Positions 35,470 through 45,591 of a stretch of 64,000 nucleotides of DNA are shown here, in pieces (position 1 is the first letter of the stretch; each line of letters opens with the position of its first letter). The stretch is from Aquamicrobium defluvii. Lineage in GTDB: Bacteria; Pseudomonadota; Alphaproteobacteria; Rhizobiales; Rhizobiaceae. The position numbers and the translations under genes are program-made. The notes beneath the pieces were generated by a model. It searched no databases. It was not told the DNA's origin and was given only the letters and a program-made list of their open reading frames with translations. The stretch is from contig NZ_SNZF01000003.1 in NCBI RefSeq assembly GCF_004363725.1, forward strand, positions 186,001 through 250,000, in the 5' to 3' direction.

Positions 35470-35497
35470 GATACATGTTTACATGTGTTCATGTATC
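35470..35497. promoter_or_regulatory. 28-bp dyad in the OsmC/GntR divergent region
   Basis: Outer arms GATACATG (35470-35477) and CATGTATC (35490-35497) are perfect complements, and the centre is the palindrome ACATGT (35481-35486) on exactly the same axis. Only the TTT/GTT spacers break symmetry. Its position between two divergent genes marks it as the likely operator of the adjacent GntR regulator. Confidence 0.6.
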
Positions 35498-35520
35498 AGC
35501 GCCTGTGATATGTGGCAACC

Positions 35521-36153
35521 ATGCTCAGATCGAACACGACCGCCGACCTCATCGCCGACCAGCTGAACGCGGAGATCATGCGCGGAGATATCAGGCCCGG
35601 CGCACCGTTGCGGCAGGAGGATCTTGCCACGCGTTTTGGCGTCAGCCGCATCCCCGTGCGCGAAGCTTTGCGCCGGCTGGAGCGCGACGGGCTGGTTGCC
35701 GTCTTTCCCAATCGCGGTGCCTTCGTCATCGAGGTGACGGCGCAGGATATTCGGGAGATTACTCACATGCGCATTCTGGTGGAGTGCGATCTGATCGAAC
35801 GTGCGGCAAGCCTTCATGACCAAAGCGACATGGAAGCCCTTGGCGAAGCGCTTGAGCTGGCCGAGCGCACCGCCGCCACCCCGGAGTGGATCAGGACCGA
35901 CCGCGCCTTTCACATGCGGCTTTACGAACCGGCCGCCGCACCGCGCCAGATCCGGCTCGCCATGTCGCTGCGCACCGAGGTCGAGCGCTGCAACGCCCTC
36001 TACGATCAGCTGCCGGAAGCCAGAAATGAATGGCTCACAGATCACCGGCAGATGTTCGACGCCTATGCGAGGCGCGATGCCGGCGATGCCGCAGAATTGC
36101 TGCGCAGGCACATTCAGCGGGCCGGCGATTTCCTCGTCCGCTGCCTGAGCTGA
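35521..36153 (+). CDS. GntR family transcriptional regulator (FCD type)
   Basis: This 210-residue regulator has a winged HTH at about residues 5-70 (LIADQLNAEIMRGDIRPGAPLRQEDLATRFGVSRIPVREALRRLERDGLVAVFPNRGAFV) and an FCD domain (about 75-205) with DRAFHMRLYEPAAAP and DHRQMFDAYARRDAGDAAELLRRHI, which hold typical metal/ligand histidines. It is divergent from the osmC gene, with a strong dyad between them, so it probably controls osmC and itself. ATG at 35521 is taken; GTG at 35512 is an alternative and neither has a clear ribosome-binding site. Confidence 0.9.
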   Translation: MLRSNTTADLIADQLNAEIMRGDIRPGAPLRQEDLATRFGVSRIPVREALRRLERDGLVAVFPNRGAFVIEVTAQDIREITHMRILVECDLIERAASLHDQSDMEALGEALELAERTAATPEWIRTDRAFHMRLYEPAAAPRQIRLAMSLRTEVERCNALYDQLPEARNEWLTDHRQMFDAYARRDAGDAAELLRRHIQRAGDFLVRCLS

Positions 36154-36168
36154 AATCAGCCCCGAACG

Positions 36169-36203
36169 AAAAAAGCCGCCGGATCATCCAGCGGCTTTTT
36201 TTG
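36169..36203. terminator. Bidirectional terminator between the GntR gene and mmsA
   Basis: The stem AAAAAAGCCGC (36169-36179) pairs with GCGGCTTTTTT (36191-36201) around an 11-nt loop. Both strands end in T-runs, so the convergent genes share it. Confidence 0.85.
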
Positions 36204-36219
36204 TGACGGAAACGAAGCG

Positions 36220-37716
<1,497 letters not shown>

Positions 37717-37833
37717 GCTCTCTCACTCCCTGGATGGATGCCAAAATCTGTATCGGGCCGGATTGTTCACCTTCCCGACAAGCTTGGCAATGCGAGCGAA
37801 AACGCATCCGTTGTGCAAATTTAGTAGAACAAT

Positions 37834-37865
37834 TTCACCATGCGCTTTATTTGGTGCATAGTGAA
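37834..37865. promoter_or_regulatory. Inverted repeat in the mmsA/LysR divergent region
   Basis: TTCACCATGC (37834-37843) and GCATAGTGAA (37856-37865) are inverted repeats with one mismatch and a 12-base spacer. It lies 30 bases before the LysR gene and within a plausible promoter overlap zone, as LysR-type sites do. Confidence 0.45.
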
Positions 37866-37895
37866 CCCGTCGCTGGTCCAGAAGGGAGCAAGCAC

Positions 37896-38777
37896 ATGAA
37901 CTGGGACGACGTGCGCATCTTCCTCGCCGTGGCCCGCTCGGGGCAGATCCTCGGCGCGGCGCGGCGGCTGGAGCTGAACCATGCCACCGTGTCGCGTCGC
38001 ATCGGCGCGCTGGAGGAAGCGCTGCGGGCGAAGCTGTTCCGCCGCCTTACCACAGGCAGCGAACTGACGCCGGCCGGCGAGCGCTTCCTAGAAATCGCCG
38101 AACGCATGGAGGCCGACGTCATCGCCGCGCGTTCAGCCGTCGCCGATGAGGACGAGGACATTTCCGGCTCGGTCCGCATCGGCGCGCCGGACGGCTTCGG
38201 CGTTGCCTTTCTGGCCAGACATCTTGGCGAACTGACGCGCCAGCACCGCGACCTCACCATCCAGCTCGTTCCGGTGCCGCGCTCCTTTTCGCTGTCGCGG
38301 CGCGAGGCCGACATCGCCATCACCGTCGAGCGGCCGCAGGAGGGCCGTCTGGTGGCGGGAAAACTGATTGACTATACGCTTGGCCTGTTCGCCTCGCGTG
38401 ACTATGCCGAGCGCTACGGCCTGCCGAAAAATGCCGCCGAACTGCCGCAGCACGCCCTGATCGGCTATGTGCCCGACCTGATCGTCAGCCCCTCGCTCGA
38501 CTACGAGGCCGAATTCAGCAAGGACTGGCGCTCCGCCTTCGCCATATCCTCCGCGCTCGGACAGGCCGAAGCGGTGCGCTCGGGCGCCGGCATCGGCATC
38601 CTCCACACCTTCATCGCCCGCTCCATGCCCGAACTCGTGCCGGTCGAGGCTGTCGCCCCGATCCGCAGGTCCTACTGGCTGGTCTATCACGAAACGGTAC
38701 GGCCGCTGCGCCGCGTGCAGGCGGCGGCAAGCTTCATCACGCGGGTCGTCGAACGCGAGCGGGGCCTGTTTTCCTGA
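37896..38777 (+). CDS. LysR family transcriptional regulator
   Basis: This 293-residue LysR regulator begins MNWDDVRIFLAVARSGQILGAARRLELNHATVSRRIGALEEALRAKLFRR, the winged HTH (about residues 1-60), followed by the two-lobed substrate-binding domain (about 90-290). The RSGQ...NHATVSRRI form is common in LysR proteins divergent from mmsA in alphaproteobacteria. It likely activates mmsA with an intermediate of valine catabolism as ligand, which is inference. AGAAGGGAG precedes the ATG. Confidence 0.9.
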   Translation: MNWDDVRIFLAVARSGQILGAARRLELNHATVSRRIGALEEALRAKLFRRLTTGSELTPAGERFLEIAERMEADVIAARSAVADEDEDISGSVRIGAPDGFGVAFLARHLGELTRQHRDLTIQLVPVPRSFSLSRREADIAITVERPQEGRLVAGKLIDYTLGLFASRDYAERYGLPKNAAELPQHALIGYVPDLIVSPSLDYEAEFSKDWRSAFAISSALGQAEAVRSGAGIGILHTFIARSMPELVPVEAVAPIRRSYWLVYHETVRPLRRVQAAASFITRVVERERGLFS

Positions 38778-38854
38778 CAGGCGAACAGGCCGGCGGCCTT
38801 GCCAACCGCCTGGTTTTCGGAGATTTTCCGCCCGGGCTGAACAGGGACAAGGGC

Positions 38855-39322
38855 GTGGGACCGAAAATCGCAGTTTTGACATTGGGGCTGGCGCTTGCCG
38901 GCACGGCATCGGCTGAAGACCTGTCATGGTTCACGCAACCGGCCGGAGAAGGCGGCATCGAGCTGATCTATGGCACGCCCGACAGTGGCTATGCGCCGGT
39001 CTCCTTTCGCTGCGACAGGCCCGGCACCCCGCTGACCGTGGTCATCGAGCACGAACCGGCCAATGCCGAAGACGGCGTCGCGGTGGAGATTCTGCTCTCG
39101 GCCGGCGATATCGAAGTGCCCCTCGCCACAACCGGCACAAGGCTGTTGATGGACGACCTGTTCATCCTGCAAGGCGAAACGCCGCTCGACGCGCGCCTTC
39201 AGAACCTGCTCACCTCGCGAGGGCCGCTGATACTGACCATCGAGGGCGACAGGCAGGACTACCCTCTCTATGACGCGGCCGAGGCGGTGCAGGCCATGCT
39301 CGACGCCTGCAAAACCGGCTGA
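38855..39322 (+). CDS. Secreted protein of unknown function
   Basis: This 155-residue protein has a signal peptide (ending ...LALAGTASAED, cleaved near residue 21). The mature part is beta-rich, with VSFRCDRPGTPLTVVIEHEP and a C-terminal cysteine in MLDACKTG, giving two Cys that may form a disulfide. I do not recognise a family. It starts with GTG at 38855, preceded by AGGGACAAGGG. The gene follows the LysR gene on the same strand with a 77-bp gap. Confidence 0.7.
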   Translation: MGPKIAVLTLGLALAGTASAEDLSWFTQPAGEGGIELIYGTPDSGYAPVSFRCDRPGTPLTVVIEHEPANAEDGVAVEILLSAGDIEVPLATTGTRLLMDDLFILQGETPLDARLQNLLTSRGPLILTIEGDRQDYPLYDAAEAVQAMLDACKTG

Positions 39323-39404
39323 GTGGAGCCGACAGGTACCAGAGCCGGCACCTGCCGCGGGCAGCGTTTCGAATTTAATCTTGATTAATTTTATCCACTT
39401 TAAT

Positions 39405-39770
39405 ATGAAAGCCCGGCAAGTGGCGAGATGGATAAAAGCGGAGCAGCGTGCCTTGGCGAACATGGTGGAAATCGAACGGCGTCAGGACGAGGCGCAGGAT
39501 CAGTTGCGCATCACCATCATGAACGAATTCTGCCGCATCATGGGACGCAGCGGCCTGCAGCCAATGGCTGTGATGCGGCTGGCCGCCCACGCCGTCGGCG
39601 AGGTCTACCGCGAAGTTGCCGACAGCCACTCCGGCCCCAACGCCTGCCCCTGCAACTGGCGCCCGAACGAGCGTGCCGACACCGACATGCTGTGCACCGC
39701 GCTGATGGCGGCGATCCGCTACAGGCCGGTGGCGGACCTGCGCACCATGCGCATCGCCGGCTCGGCCTGA
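39405..39770 (+). CDS. Small cytoplasmic protein of unknown function
   Basis: A 121-residue protein with a helical, charged N-terminus (MKARQVARWIKAEQRALANMVEIERRQDEAQDQL), a second helical block and a Cys/Asn/Pro segment GPNACPCNWRPNERADTDML. CPC is reminiscent of a metal site, but no known family is recognised. An AT-rich stretch (39370-39404) precedes it and could be its promoter. The start is uncertain because no ribosome-binding site is visible; ATG at 39462 (MVEIERRQ) is an alternative. Real-gene status rests on protein-like composition only. Confidence 0.55.
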   Translation: MKARQVARWIKAEQRALANMVEIERRQDEAQDQLRITIMNEFCRIMGRSGLQPMAVMRLAAHAVGEVYREVADSHSGPNACPCNWRPNERADTDMLCTALMAAIRYRPVADLRTMRIAGSA

Positions 39771-39788
39771 AGCTTTTTTCGTCGGGTT

Positions 39789-41033
39789 CTACGCGCCCCG
39801 GCGCGCCACGACCGGCACGTAGTCTTCCAGTTCAGGTGCGGGGAAGCGCACCGTCTCGCCGGTCTCAGCCGAGCGGTAGAGGCCCATCAGCATCTCGACC
39901 ACGCCCAGCCCGTCCTCGAAGGTTTCCAGCGGCGTTTCGCCCTTGCGGAAACACTCGACCATGTGGCGGTTCTCGTCGGTGTAGCCGTAGACGCCCGCCT
40001 CGTCCTCCAGCACCGGCATCAGCCCCTGCTCGGCATTCTGCTTCTCGACGAGGTCCTCGCCTTCCGAGCCCTTCACCTCGCGCGACATGAACACCTTGAG
40101 CCCGGTCGAGAGCGAGTTGAACTCCATCGCATATTCCGGCCCCAAAAGTTCGAGCTGGATGCGCAGACCTGCTCCCACATAGGCCCATGAGGTGGTGGCC
40201 TCGATCACCAGCTCGTTGCCGTCCTCGTCCTCCAGCGTGATGGTGCCGCGCGCAAAATCCTCCGACGGCCGGTTGCGGTAATCGACCTCGGCGCCGAAGC
40301 GGGCGCGCAACTGGTCGGCATAATGCGGCCGCGTCCATTTCAGATTGGCGACCGTGCCGTTCACGGCCTTGACCGTGAGCGAGCTGCGCGGCGCGCCGGG
40401 CGCGGTGAGCAGGTGGCGGGCGACCTCGACCGAATGGCACATCATGTCGGAGAGCACCCCGCCGCCCTGCTTGTCGCCCTGCCAGAACCACGGCTCGTGC
40501 GGGCCGGAATGTTCCTCCGCCGCGCGCGCCAGATAGGGCCGGCCGGTGGTGGAGGCGGCGCGCCGCCAGATGATCTCCTTGCCGCGCAGCACAGGCGTGG
40601 AGAAAACCTGGTTCTCCAGATAGCCGTGGTTGAGCCCGGCATCGGTGGCCAGCGACAGCATCTCGCGCGCCTCGCGCACGGTGCGCGCCAGCGGCTTTTC
40701 GCAGGCAACCGCGAACACCTTGCTGCGCCCCGCCTTCACCTCGGCATGGATGGTGCGCATGATGTCGAGGCGGGTGTAGTTGGGCGAAAGGATCCAGATG
40801 GCGTCCATGTCATCGGCGCGCAGCATGGATTCGAGGCTGTCATGGCCGGTGCAGGTTCCCAGCCCCAGTTCCGCCACCTGATCGACGAAGCGCTGGCGGT
40901 TTTCGGCGCTGCGGCTGTAGACGCCCGTCACCTCGACATTGCGCACCCCCAGCATCGATTTCAGATGGAAATGGGCGATGAAGCCGCTGCCGACGAAACC
41001 GACCCGCAGCGTGGCTTTCGGAAACTCCGTCAT
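39789..41033 (-). CDS. Gfo/Idh/MocA family oxidoreductase
   Basis: This 414-residue NAD(P)-dependent dehydrogenase of the glucose-fructose oxidoreductase/inositol dehydrogenase class starts LRVGFVGSGFIAHFHLKSMLGVRNVEVTGVYS, a Rossmann motif. The EKP motif is ACEKPLARTVREAREML, followed by the catalytic-domain segment HEPWFWQGDKQGGGVLSDMMCHSVEVARHLL, holding the usual DxxxH. The last gene of the sugar ABC/LacI unit, it probably oxidises the imported sugar or polyol. Substrate is not readable. Confidence 0.9.
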   Translation of the reverse strand: MTEFPKATLRVGFVGSGFIAHFHLKSMLGVRNVEVTGVYSRSAENRQRFVDQVAELGLGTCTGHDSLESMLRADDMDAIWILSPNYTRLDIMRTIHAEVKAGRSKVFAVACEKPLARTVREAREMLSLATDAGLNHGYLENQVFSTPVLRGKEIIWRRAASTTGRPYLARAAEEHSGPHEPWFWQGDKQGGGVLSDMMCHSVEVARHLLTAPGAPRSSLTVKAVNGTVANLKWTRPHYADQLRARFGAEVDYRNRPSEDFARGTITLEDEDGNELVIEATTSWAYVGAGLRIQLELLGPEYAMEFNSLSTGLKVFMSREVKGSEGEDLVEKQNAEQGLMPVLEDEAGVYGYTDENRHMVECFRKGETPLETFEDGLGVVEMLMGLYRSAETGETVRFPAPELEDYVPVVARRGA

Positions 41034-41060
41034 GGTCGCTCCTTTCAGGAATGGCGTTGT

Positions 41061-42080
41061 TCAGGACATCTTCGGCGCGGCGGTGGTGCCGCGCACTTTC
41101 AGCGTGGTGGGCAGGATCACCGGCTCCCGCGGCGCGGGCGCACCGGAGAGCATGTCGAGCAGCATGCCCATGGCCCGCTTGCCGATCTCGGCGCGCGGCT
41201 GCGCGACCGTGGTCAGCGGCGGGAAGAAGGCTTCGCTCAGGTAAAGATCGTCGAAGCCGACGACGGACATGTCGCCCGGCACGTCGCGGCCCATGCGGCG
41301 CAATTCATGGATGGCGCCGAAGGCCATCTCGTCATTGGCGAGGAAGATGGCGGTCGGCGGCTCTGGCAGCGCCAGCAGCCTGCGGCAGGCGTCGCGACCC
41401 GATTGCAGCAGATAGTCGCCGCGCTGCTCGTAACCCTCGGGAACCGGCAGGCCGGCCGCCTGCATGGCGGCGCGATAGCCTTGCCGGCGGCGCACGCTCA
41501 TCTCTTCCGGCACCGGCCCGCAGACATGGGCGATGCGGCGATGGCCGAGTTCGACCAGATGCTCGACCGCTTGCCTGGCCGCCGCCTCGTTGTCGATCTG
41601 CACATGCGGGAAGCCGACACCCTCTATCATCTCCAGCGCCACCACCACCGGCAGGTCCGGCGAGAGGCGGCGGCGGAAGTCCGGCGTCGAGGGAAGCGAG
41701 CCGGTCATCAGGATCATGCCGTCGGCATGGCCGTCGCGCAGCATGTCGAAATATTCGGTCTCGCGCTCGGGGTCGTTCTCGGCATTGCCCATCAGCACGG
41801 CATAGCCGGCGGCGCGCGCCGCCGCCTCCACGCCCTTGACCACGTCGAGATAGAACGGGTTGCCGATGTCGCGCACCACCATGAGCACCGCCATGGAACG
41901 GCGGGTACGCAGGTTGCGGGCGCTGACATTGGGCCGGTAGTTGAGCGCGCTCGCCGCCTCGCGGATGCGCGACAGCGTCGGCTCCGCCACCAGCCCGGTG
42001 TCGGCCAGCGCCCGCGACACGGTGGCCGGCGAGACGCCGAGGCGCTCGGCAATGTCCTTGATCTTCGGCCGCCTTGTCAT
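41061..42080 (-). CDS. LacI family transcriptional regulator
   Basis: This 339-residue repressor begins KIKDIAERLGVSPATVSRALADTGLVAEPTLSRIREAASALNYRPN, the LacI HTH and hinge helix (about residues 5-60). The periplasmic-binding-like effector domain follows with DIGNPFYLDVVKGVEAAARAAGYAVLMGN and GFDDLYLSEAFFPPLTTVAQPRAEIG. Encoded inside the sugar operon on the minus strand, it likely represses the operon through the palindrome at 46666-46679 until the imported sugar or a derivative binds. ATG selected at the start of HTH homology. Confidence 0.92.
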   Translation of the reverse strand: MTRRPKIKDIAERLGVSPATVSRALADTGLVAEPTLSRIREAASALNYRPNVSARNLRTRRSMAVLMVVRDIGNPFYLDVVKGVEAAARAAGYAVLMGNAENDPERETEYFDMLRDGHADGMILMTGSLPSTPDFRRRLSPDLPVVVALEMIEGVGFPHVQIDNEAAARQAVEHLVELGHRRIAHVCGPVPEEMSVRRRQGYRAAMQAAGLPVPEGYEQRGDYLLQSGRDACRRLLALPEPPTAIFLANDEMAFGAIHELRRMGRDVPGDMSVVGFDDLYLSEAFFPPLTTVAQPRAEIGKRAMGMLLDMLSGAPAPREPVILPTTLKVRGTTAAPKMS

Positions 42081-42088
42081 GAGACCGG

Positions 42089-43045
42089 TCACGCCCTCAT
42101 CGAGCGGCCGCGGCCGTAGAACAGCATCAGCACCAGAAGCGTGGCCCCGAACACCATCTGGCGGCCGGATTCGTCGATGTTGACGGTGGTGAGGATGCTT
42201 TGCAGGATGACCAGCAGGAACGCGCCGGCCATGGTGCCGGTATAGCCGCCCTTGCCGCCCGACAGCGGCGTGCCGCCGAACACCACGGCGATGATCGAGG
42301 CCAGCATGTATTGCTCGCCGACATTGGCGAAGGACGAGCCCGAATAGCCGAGCAGGCAGATGCCGGTGATCGCCGCGAACACACCCGACAGCACGAACAG
42401 CGCGATGCGGATCGCCTTGACCGGCACGCCGGCCATGAACGCCGCCTGCTCGTTGGAGCCGATGGCATAGATGCGGTGACCGAACACGGTGCGGTTGAGC
42501 AGGAAGGCCATGACAAGCCCTATGACCACCCACAGCCACAATATGCCGGGCAGGCCGAACAGGAAGGTGCGCGACACGAAATCTGCCAGCGCCGGTGCTG
42601 CGCGCCCCGAGGGGATGCCCTGGCGGACCACCACCAGCAGGCCCTGCAACACGCCCAGCATGCCGAGCGTCATGACCAGCGGCGGGATGCGCAAGAGCGT
42701 CACGCCGATGCCGTTGAGCAGCCCGAAAAACGCGCCGGCGACGACGCAGGCGAGGATGGCCAGCGGGATGCCGGCATTGTCGCCCGCCATCAGATTGCCG
42801 GCGATGATGGCGCTGAGCGACACCACGCCGCCGACCGACAGGTCGATGCCCTCGCGCCCGCCGAGGATGACGAGGTTCTGACCGGCCGCGACGATGCCGA
42901 GCAGCGCGGCGACGATCAGCAGGCGCAGGATCTGCTGGCCGGACGCGAAGCCCGGCGACAGCGTCTCGCCCAGCCACAAAAGACCGGCGATCAGGATCAG
43001 CGCCACCACCAGCGGCTGCCTGAGTAAGGCGGTCACCGCGCTCAT
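42089..43045 (-). CDS. Sugar ABC transporter permease (RbsC-like), first
   Basis: This 318-residue permease of the ribose-type (BPD_transp_2) family has about eight to ten hydrophobic helices and the motifs GQNLVILGGREGIDLSVGGVVSLSAIIAGNL and VFGHRIYAIGSNEQAAFMAGVPVKAIRIALFVLSGVFAAI, the coupling loop. Its start overlaps the stop of the next permease upstream (ATGA). Two RbsC-like permeases with one ATPase resemble the rhamnose, galactofuranose or AI-2 type importers, so a heterodimeric channel is likely. Confidence 0.92.
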   Translation of the reverse strand: MSAVTALLRQPLVVALILIAGLLWLGETLSPGFASGQQILRLLIVAALLGIVAAGQNLVILGGREGIDLSVGGVVSLSAIIAGNLMAGDNAGIPLAILACVVAGAFFGLLNGIGVTLLRIPPLVMTLGMLGVLQGLLVVVRQGIPSGRAAPALADFVSRTFLFGLPGILWLWVVIGLVMAFLLNRTVFGHRIYAIGSNEQAAFMAGVPVKAIRIALFVLSGVFAAITGICLLGYSGSSFANVGEQYMLASIIAVVFGGTPLSGGKGGYTGTMAGAFLLVILQSILTTVNIDESGRQMVFGATLLVLMLFYGRGRSMRA

Positions 43046-44037
43046 GCCCGCGCCCTCCGCCCGACCAGCACACCGGCCATCAGCGCCAGCAGGATGGCGA
43101 CGCCCTGCACAAGGTTCTGCCACTCCGAAGGCGTGCCGACGAAGAACACCAGCGAGTTGATGAAGCCGATGATCAGCGCGCCGATCACCGAGCCGACGAC
43201 GGTGCCGTAGCCGCCGGACAGCGCGCTGCCGCCCAGCACCACGGCGGCGATGGAGAACAGCGTCATCTTGCCGCCCACAAGCGGGTCGCCGCTCGCCGTA
43301 TCGCCGGTGATGCAGAAGGCGGCGAGTGCCGCGAACACGCCGCACAGCGCATAGCCGCCCATGCGGATCGCGGTCACCGGCAGGCCGCTCTGGTAGGATT
43401 CCTGCTGCCCGTCGCCGACGGCGAGCAGCCGCAGCGACAGGCGCGTGCGCACCAGAATGGCGAGCAGGACCGCGAACAGGACGACGACATGGAAGACGAA
43501 GGGGATTTCGAGGATGCGCCCGCCATAGGTGCGCCAGAAGGCGGTCGGCGCGGGCGTCCCGGCCACCGGCTGGATGTAGAGCGCCAGCCCCGTGAAGAAG
43601 ATCGAGGTGGCGAAGGTGGCGACGATGGCCTGCAAGCGCAAAGCCGCCACCACGATGCCGTTGACGATGCCGCAGGCGAGCCCGGTCGCCAGCCCGATGG
43701 CAAGCGCGGCGACGATGGTCACGCCATCCCCGCCCCATTGCGCCATGACGCCGACGATGACGACATTGACCAGCGACACGATGGCCCCGGCCGAAAGGTC
43801 GATGTCGCCGGCATAAATGACATAGGTCTGCGCGACGGCGAGCAGCATCAGCGCCAGATAGGTCTTGACCAGCCCCGTCACCCCGACCAGCGACAGGCTG
43901 CGCGGCTGGAACCAGCCGTTGAGCGCGATCAGCACCACGAGGATGATGAGCGCCGGCAGGAAGGGATAGCGCTCGAAGGCGCGCTTCACGGCGCTGCTGC
44001 TGCGGGGGCGGGCGGGAGCTTCGATGCTTGCCATCAC
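43042..44037 (-). CDS. Sugar ABC transporter permease (RbsC-like), second
   Basis: This 331-residue permease starts with a basic N-terminal tail (MMASIEAPARPRSSSAVKRAFERYP) then helices. It contains YVIYAGDIDLSAGAIVSLVNVVIVGVMAQ and VGDGQQESYQSGLPVTAIRMGGYALCGVFAALAAFCI, typical of RbsC-type permeases. Its start overlaps the ATPase stop by 4 bases and its end overlaps the next permease. Together the two form the transmembrane channel. Confidence 0.92.
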   Translation of the reverse strand: MMASIEAPARPRSSSAVKRAFERYPFLPALIILVVLIALNGWFQPRSLSLVGVTGLVKTYLALMLLAVAQTYVIYAGDIDLSAGAIVSLVNVVIVGVMAQWGGDGVTIVAALAIGLATGLACGIVNGIVVAALRLQAIVATFATSIFFTGLALYIQPVAGTPAPTAFWRTYGGRILEIPFVFHVVVLFAVLLAILVRTRLSLRLLAVGDGQQESYQSGLPVTAIRMGGYALCGVFAALAAFCITGDTASGDPLVGGKMTLFSIAAVVLGGSALSGGYGTVVGSVIGALIIGFINSLVFFVGTPSEWQNLVQGVAILLALMAGVLVGRRARA

Positions 44038-45530
44038 GCGGCCTCGTATGCGGCCTGGTAGAGGTTGAAGCGGGTGCGCGCCGCCCCGGTCAGCTCGCGC
44101 CGGATCGCGCCGCCATTGAAGACGAGGATGCGGTCGGCATTGTCGAGCAGCTCGGCATCCTCCGAGGCATAGAGCACGATGCCCATGCCCTCCCCGGCCA
44201 GCTTGCGGATCAGCGAAAACAGGTCCGCCTTGGCCGACAGGTCGATGCCCTTGGTCGGATCGTCGAGCAGAAGCACGGCAGGGCGGTCGATCAGCCAGCG
44301 CGCGATCACCACCTTCTGCTGGTTGCCGCCGGAGAGCGAGGAGATCGGATGGCCGAGGCCGGCGAATTTGGTCTTGAGCGCCTGCAAGGCGGGCAGCGCC
44401 TTCGCCGCCAGCGCGGAGGGATTGGCCAGCATCATGCGCTCGCGCAGATAGTGGATCGGCATGACGTTTTCGAGGATCGGACGGCCGCTCACCACGCCGT
44501 CGCGGGAGCGGTCGCCCGACACATAGGCCACGCCCTGCCGGATCGTCGCGCGCGGATTTTTGGGATGGAGCGGCTTCCCGCCAAGCTCGACGCTGCCGGC
44601 CGTCGGCGAATTGGCGCCGAACAGCGCCCGCAGCACCGCCGACTGGCCCTGCCCGTGCAGCCCGCCGAAGCCGAGGATTTCACCGGCCCGCACGTCGAAA
44701 CCGATGTCGGAGAAGCCCGGCCCGGTCAGGCCGCGCACCGACAGCACCGGCGGACCGGCAGGCCGGGCCGGTGCCGCATCGGCTACGGTTGCCGTTTCTT
44801 CCTGAGCGCCCACCATCATGGAGATGATTTCAGCCGGCGTGGTCCCGGCAATCTGCCGCGAACCGACGATCTCGCCGTCGCGGATCACGGTGGCGCGGTC
44901 GCCGATGGCGAAAATCTCGTCCATCCGGTGCGAGATGAAGATGATCGAGCGGCCTTGGCGCTTCAAATCGCGCAGGATCTCGAAGAAGCGCTCCACCTGC
45001 GCCCGGTCGAGGGCCGAGGTCGCCTCGTCGAAGATGAGCACCGACGCCTCGCCGGCCAGCGTCTTCATGATCTCGACGAGCTGGCGCTGGTCGGCGCGCA
45101 GGTCCTGCACCACGGCATCGGGCGAAAAATCGTCTCCGGTCACGCCGTCGAACAGGGCGATATATTTCGCCGCGCGCGCTTCCAGCGCCGTGCGGTCCAC
45201 GAACACGCCGCGCGACGGCAGGTCGGCGAGGCAGATGTTTTCCGCCACCGTGCGGTGTGCGGCCAGCGACAGTTCCTGATAGAAGATGGCGATGCCGAGC
45301 CGCCGCGCCGCCTGCGGCCCGGTGATGGAGACCGGCTTGCCGTCGAGCAGGATTTCGCCCGTATCGGGCCGCACGGAACCGGCGACGATCTTGGACAGCG
45401 TGCTCTTGCCCGAGCCGTTGGAGCCCATCAGCACATGCACCTCGCCAGCCTCGATGTCGAGATCGGCGTGGCGAAGCGCCTTGGTCGCGCCGTAGCTCTT
45501 GCCGACGCCCTTGAGTTGCAGCCTGCTCAT
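44034..45530 (-). CDS. Sugar ABC transporter ATP-binding protein (RbsA-like)
   Basis: This 498-residue protein has two tandem ABC domains. The first (about residues 4-235) has Walker A GSNGSGKST and the signature-region segment RADQRQLVEIMKTLAGEASVLIFDEATSAL. The second (about 250-490) has GFGGLHGQGQSAVLRALFG in place of a clean Walker A, and LSGGNQQKVVIARWLIDRPAVLLLDDPTKGID as signature and Walker B. That degeneracy in the second half is normal for RbsA/MglA-type ATPases. The start is 61 bases downstream of the binding-protein stop. Confidence 0.93.
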   Translation of the reverse strand: MSRLQLKGVGKSYGATKALRHADLDIEAGEVHVLMGSNGSGKSTLSKIVAGSVRPDTGEILLDGKPVSITGPQAARRLGIAIFYQELSLAAHRTVAENICLADLPSRGVFVDRTALEARAAKYIALFDGVTGDDFSPDAVVQDLRADQRQLVEIMKTLAGEASVLIFDEATSALDRAQVERFFEILRDLKRQGRSIIFISHRMDEIFAIGDRATVIRDGEIVGSRQIAGTTPAEIISMMVGAQEETATVADAAPARPAGPPVLSVRGLTGPGFSDIGFDVRAGEILGFGGLHGQGQSAVLRALFGANSPTAGSVELGGKPLHPKNPRATIRQGVAYVSGDRSRDGVVSGRPILENVMPIHYLRERMMLANPSALAAKALPALQALKTKFAGLGHPISSLSGGNQQKVVIARWLIDRPAVLLLDDPTKGIDLSAKADLFSLIRKLAGEGMGIVLYASEDAELLDNADRILVFNGGAIRRELTGAARTRFNLYQAAYEAA

Positions 45531-45591
45531 GGTCTTGCCGCCATCATGCGGCATGCGAGGGGAAACCCGCATGCCGCTTTTGCTGAATCAC

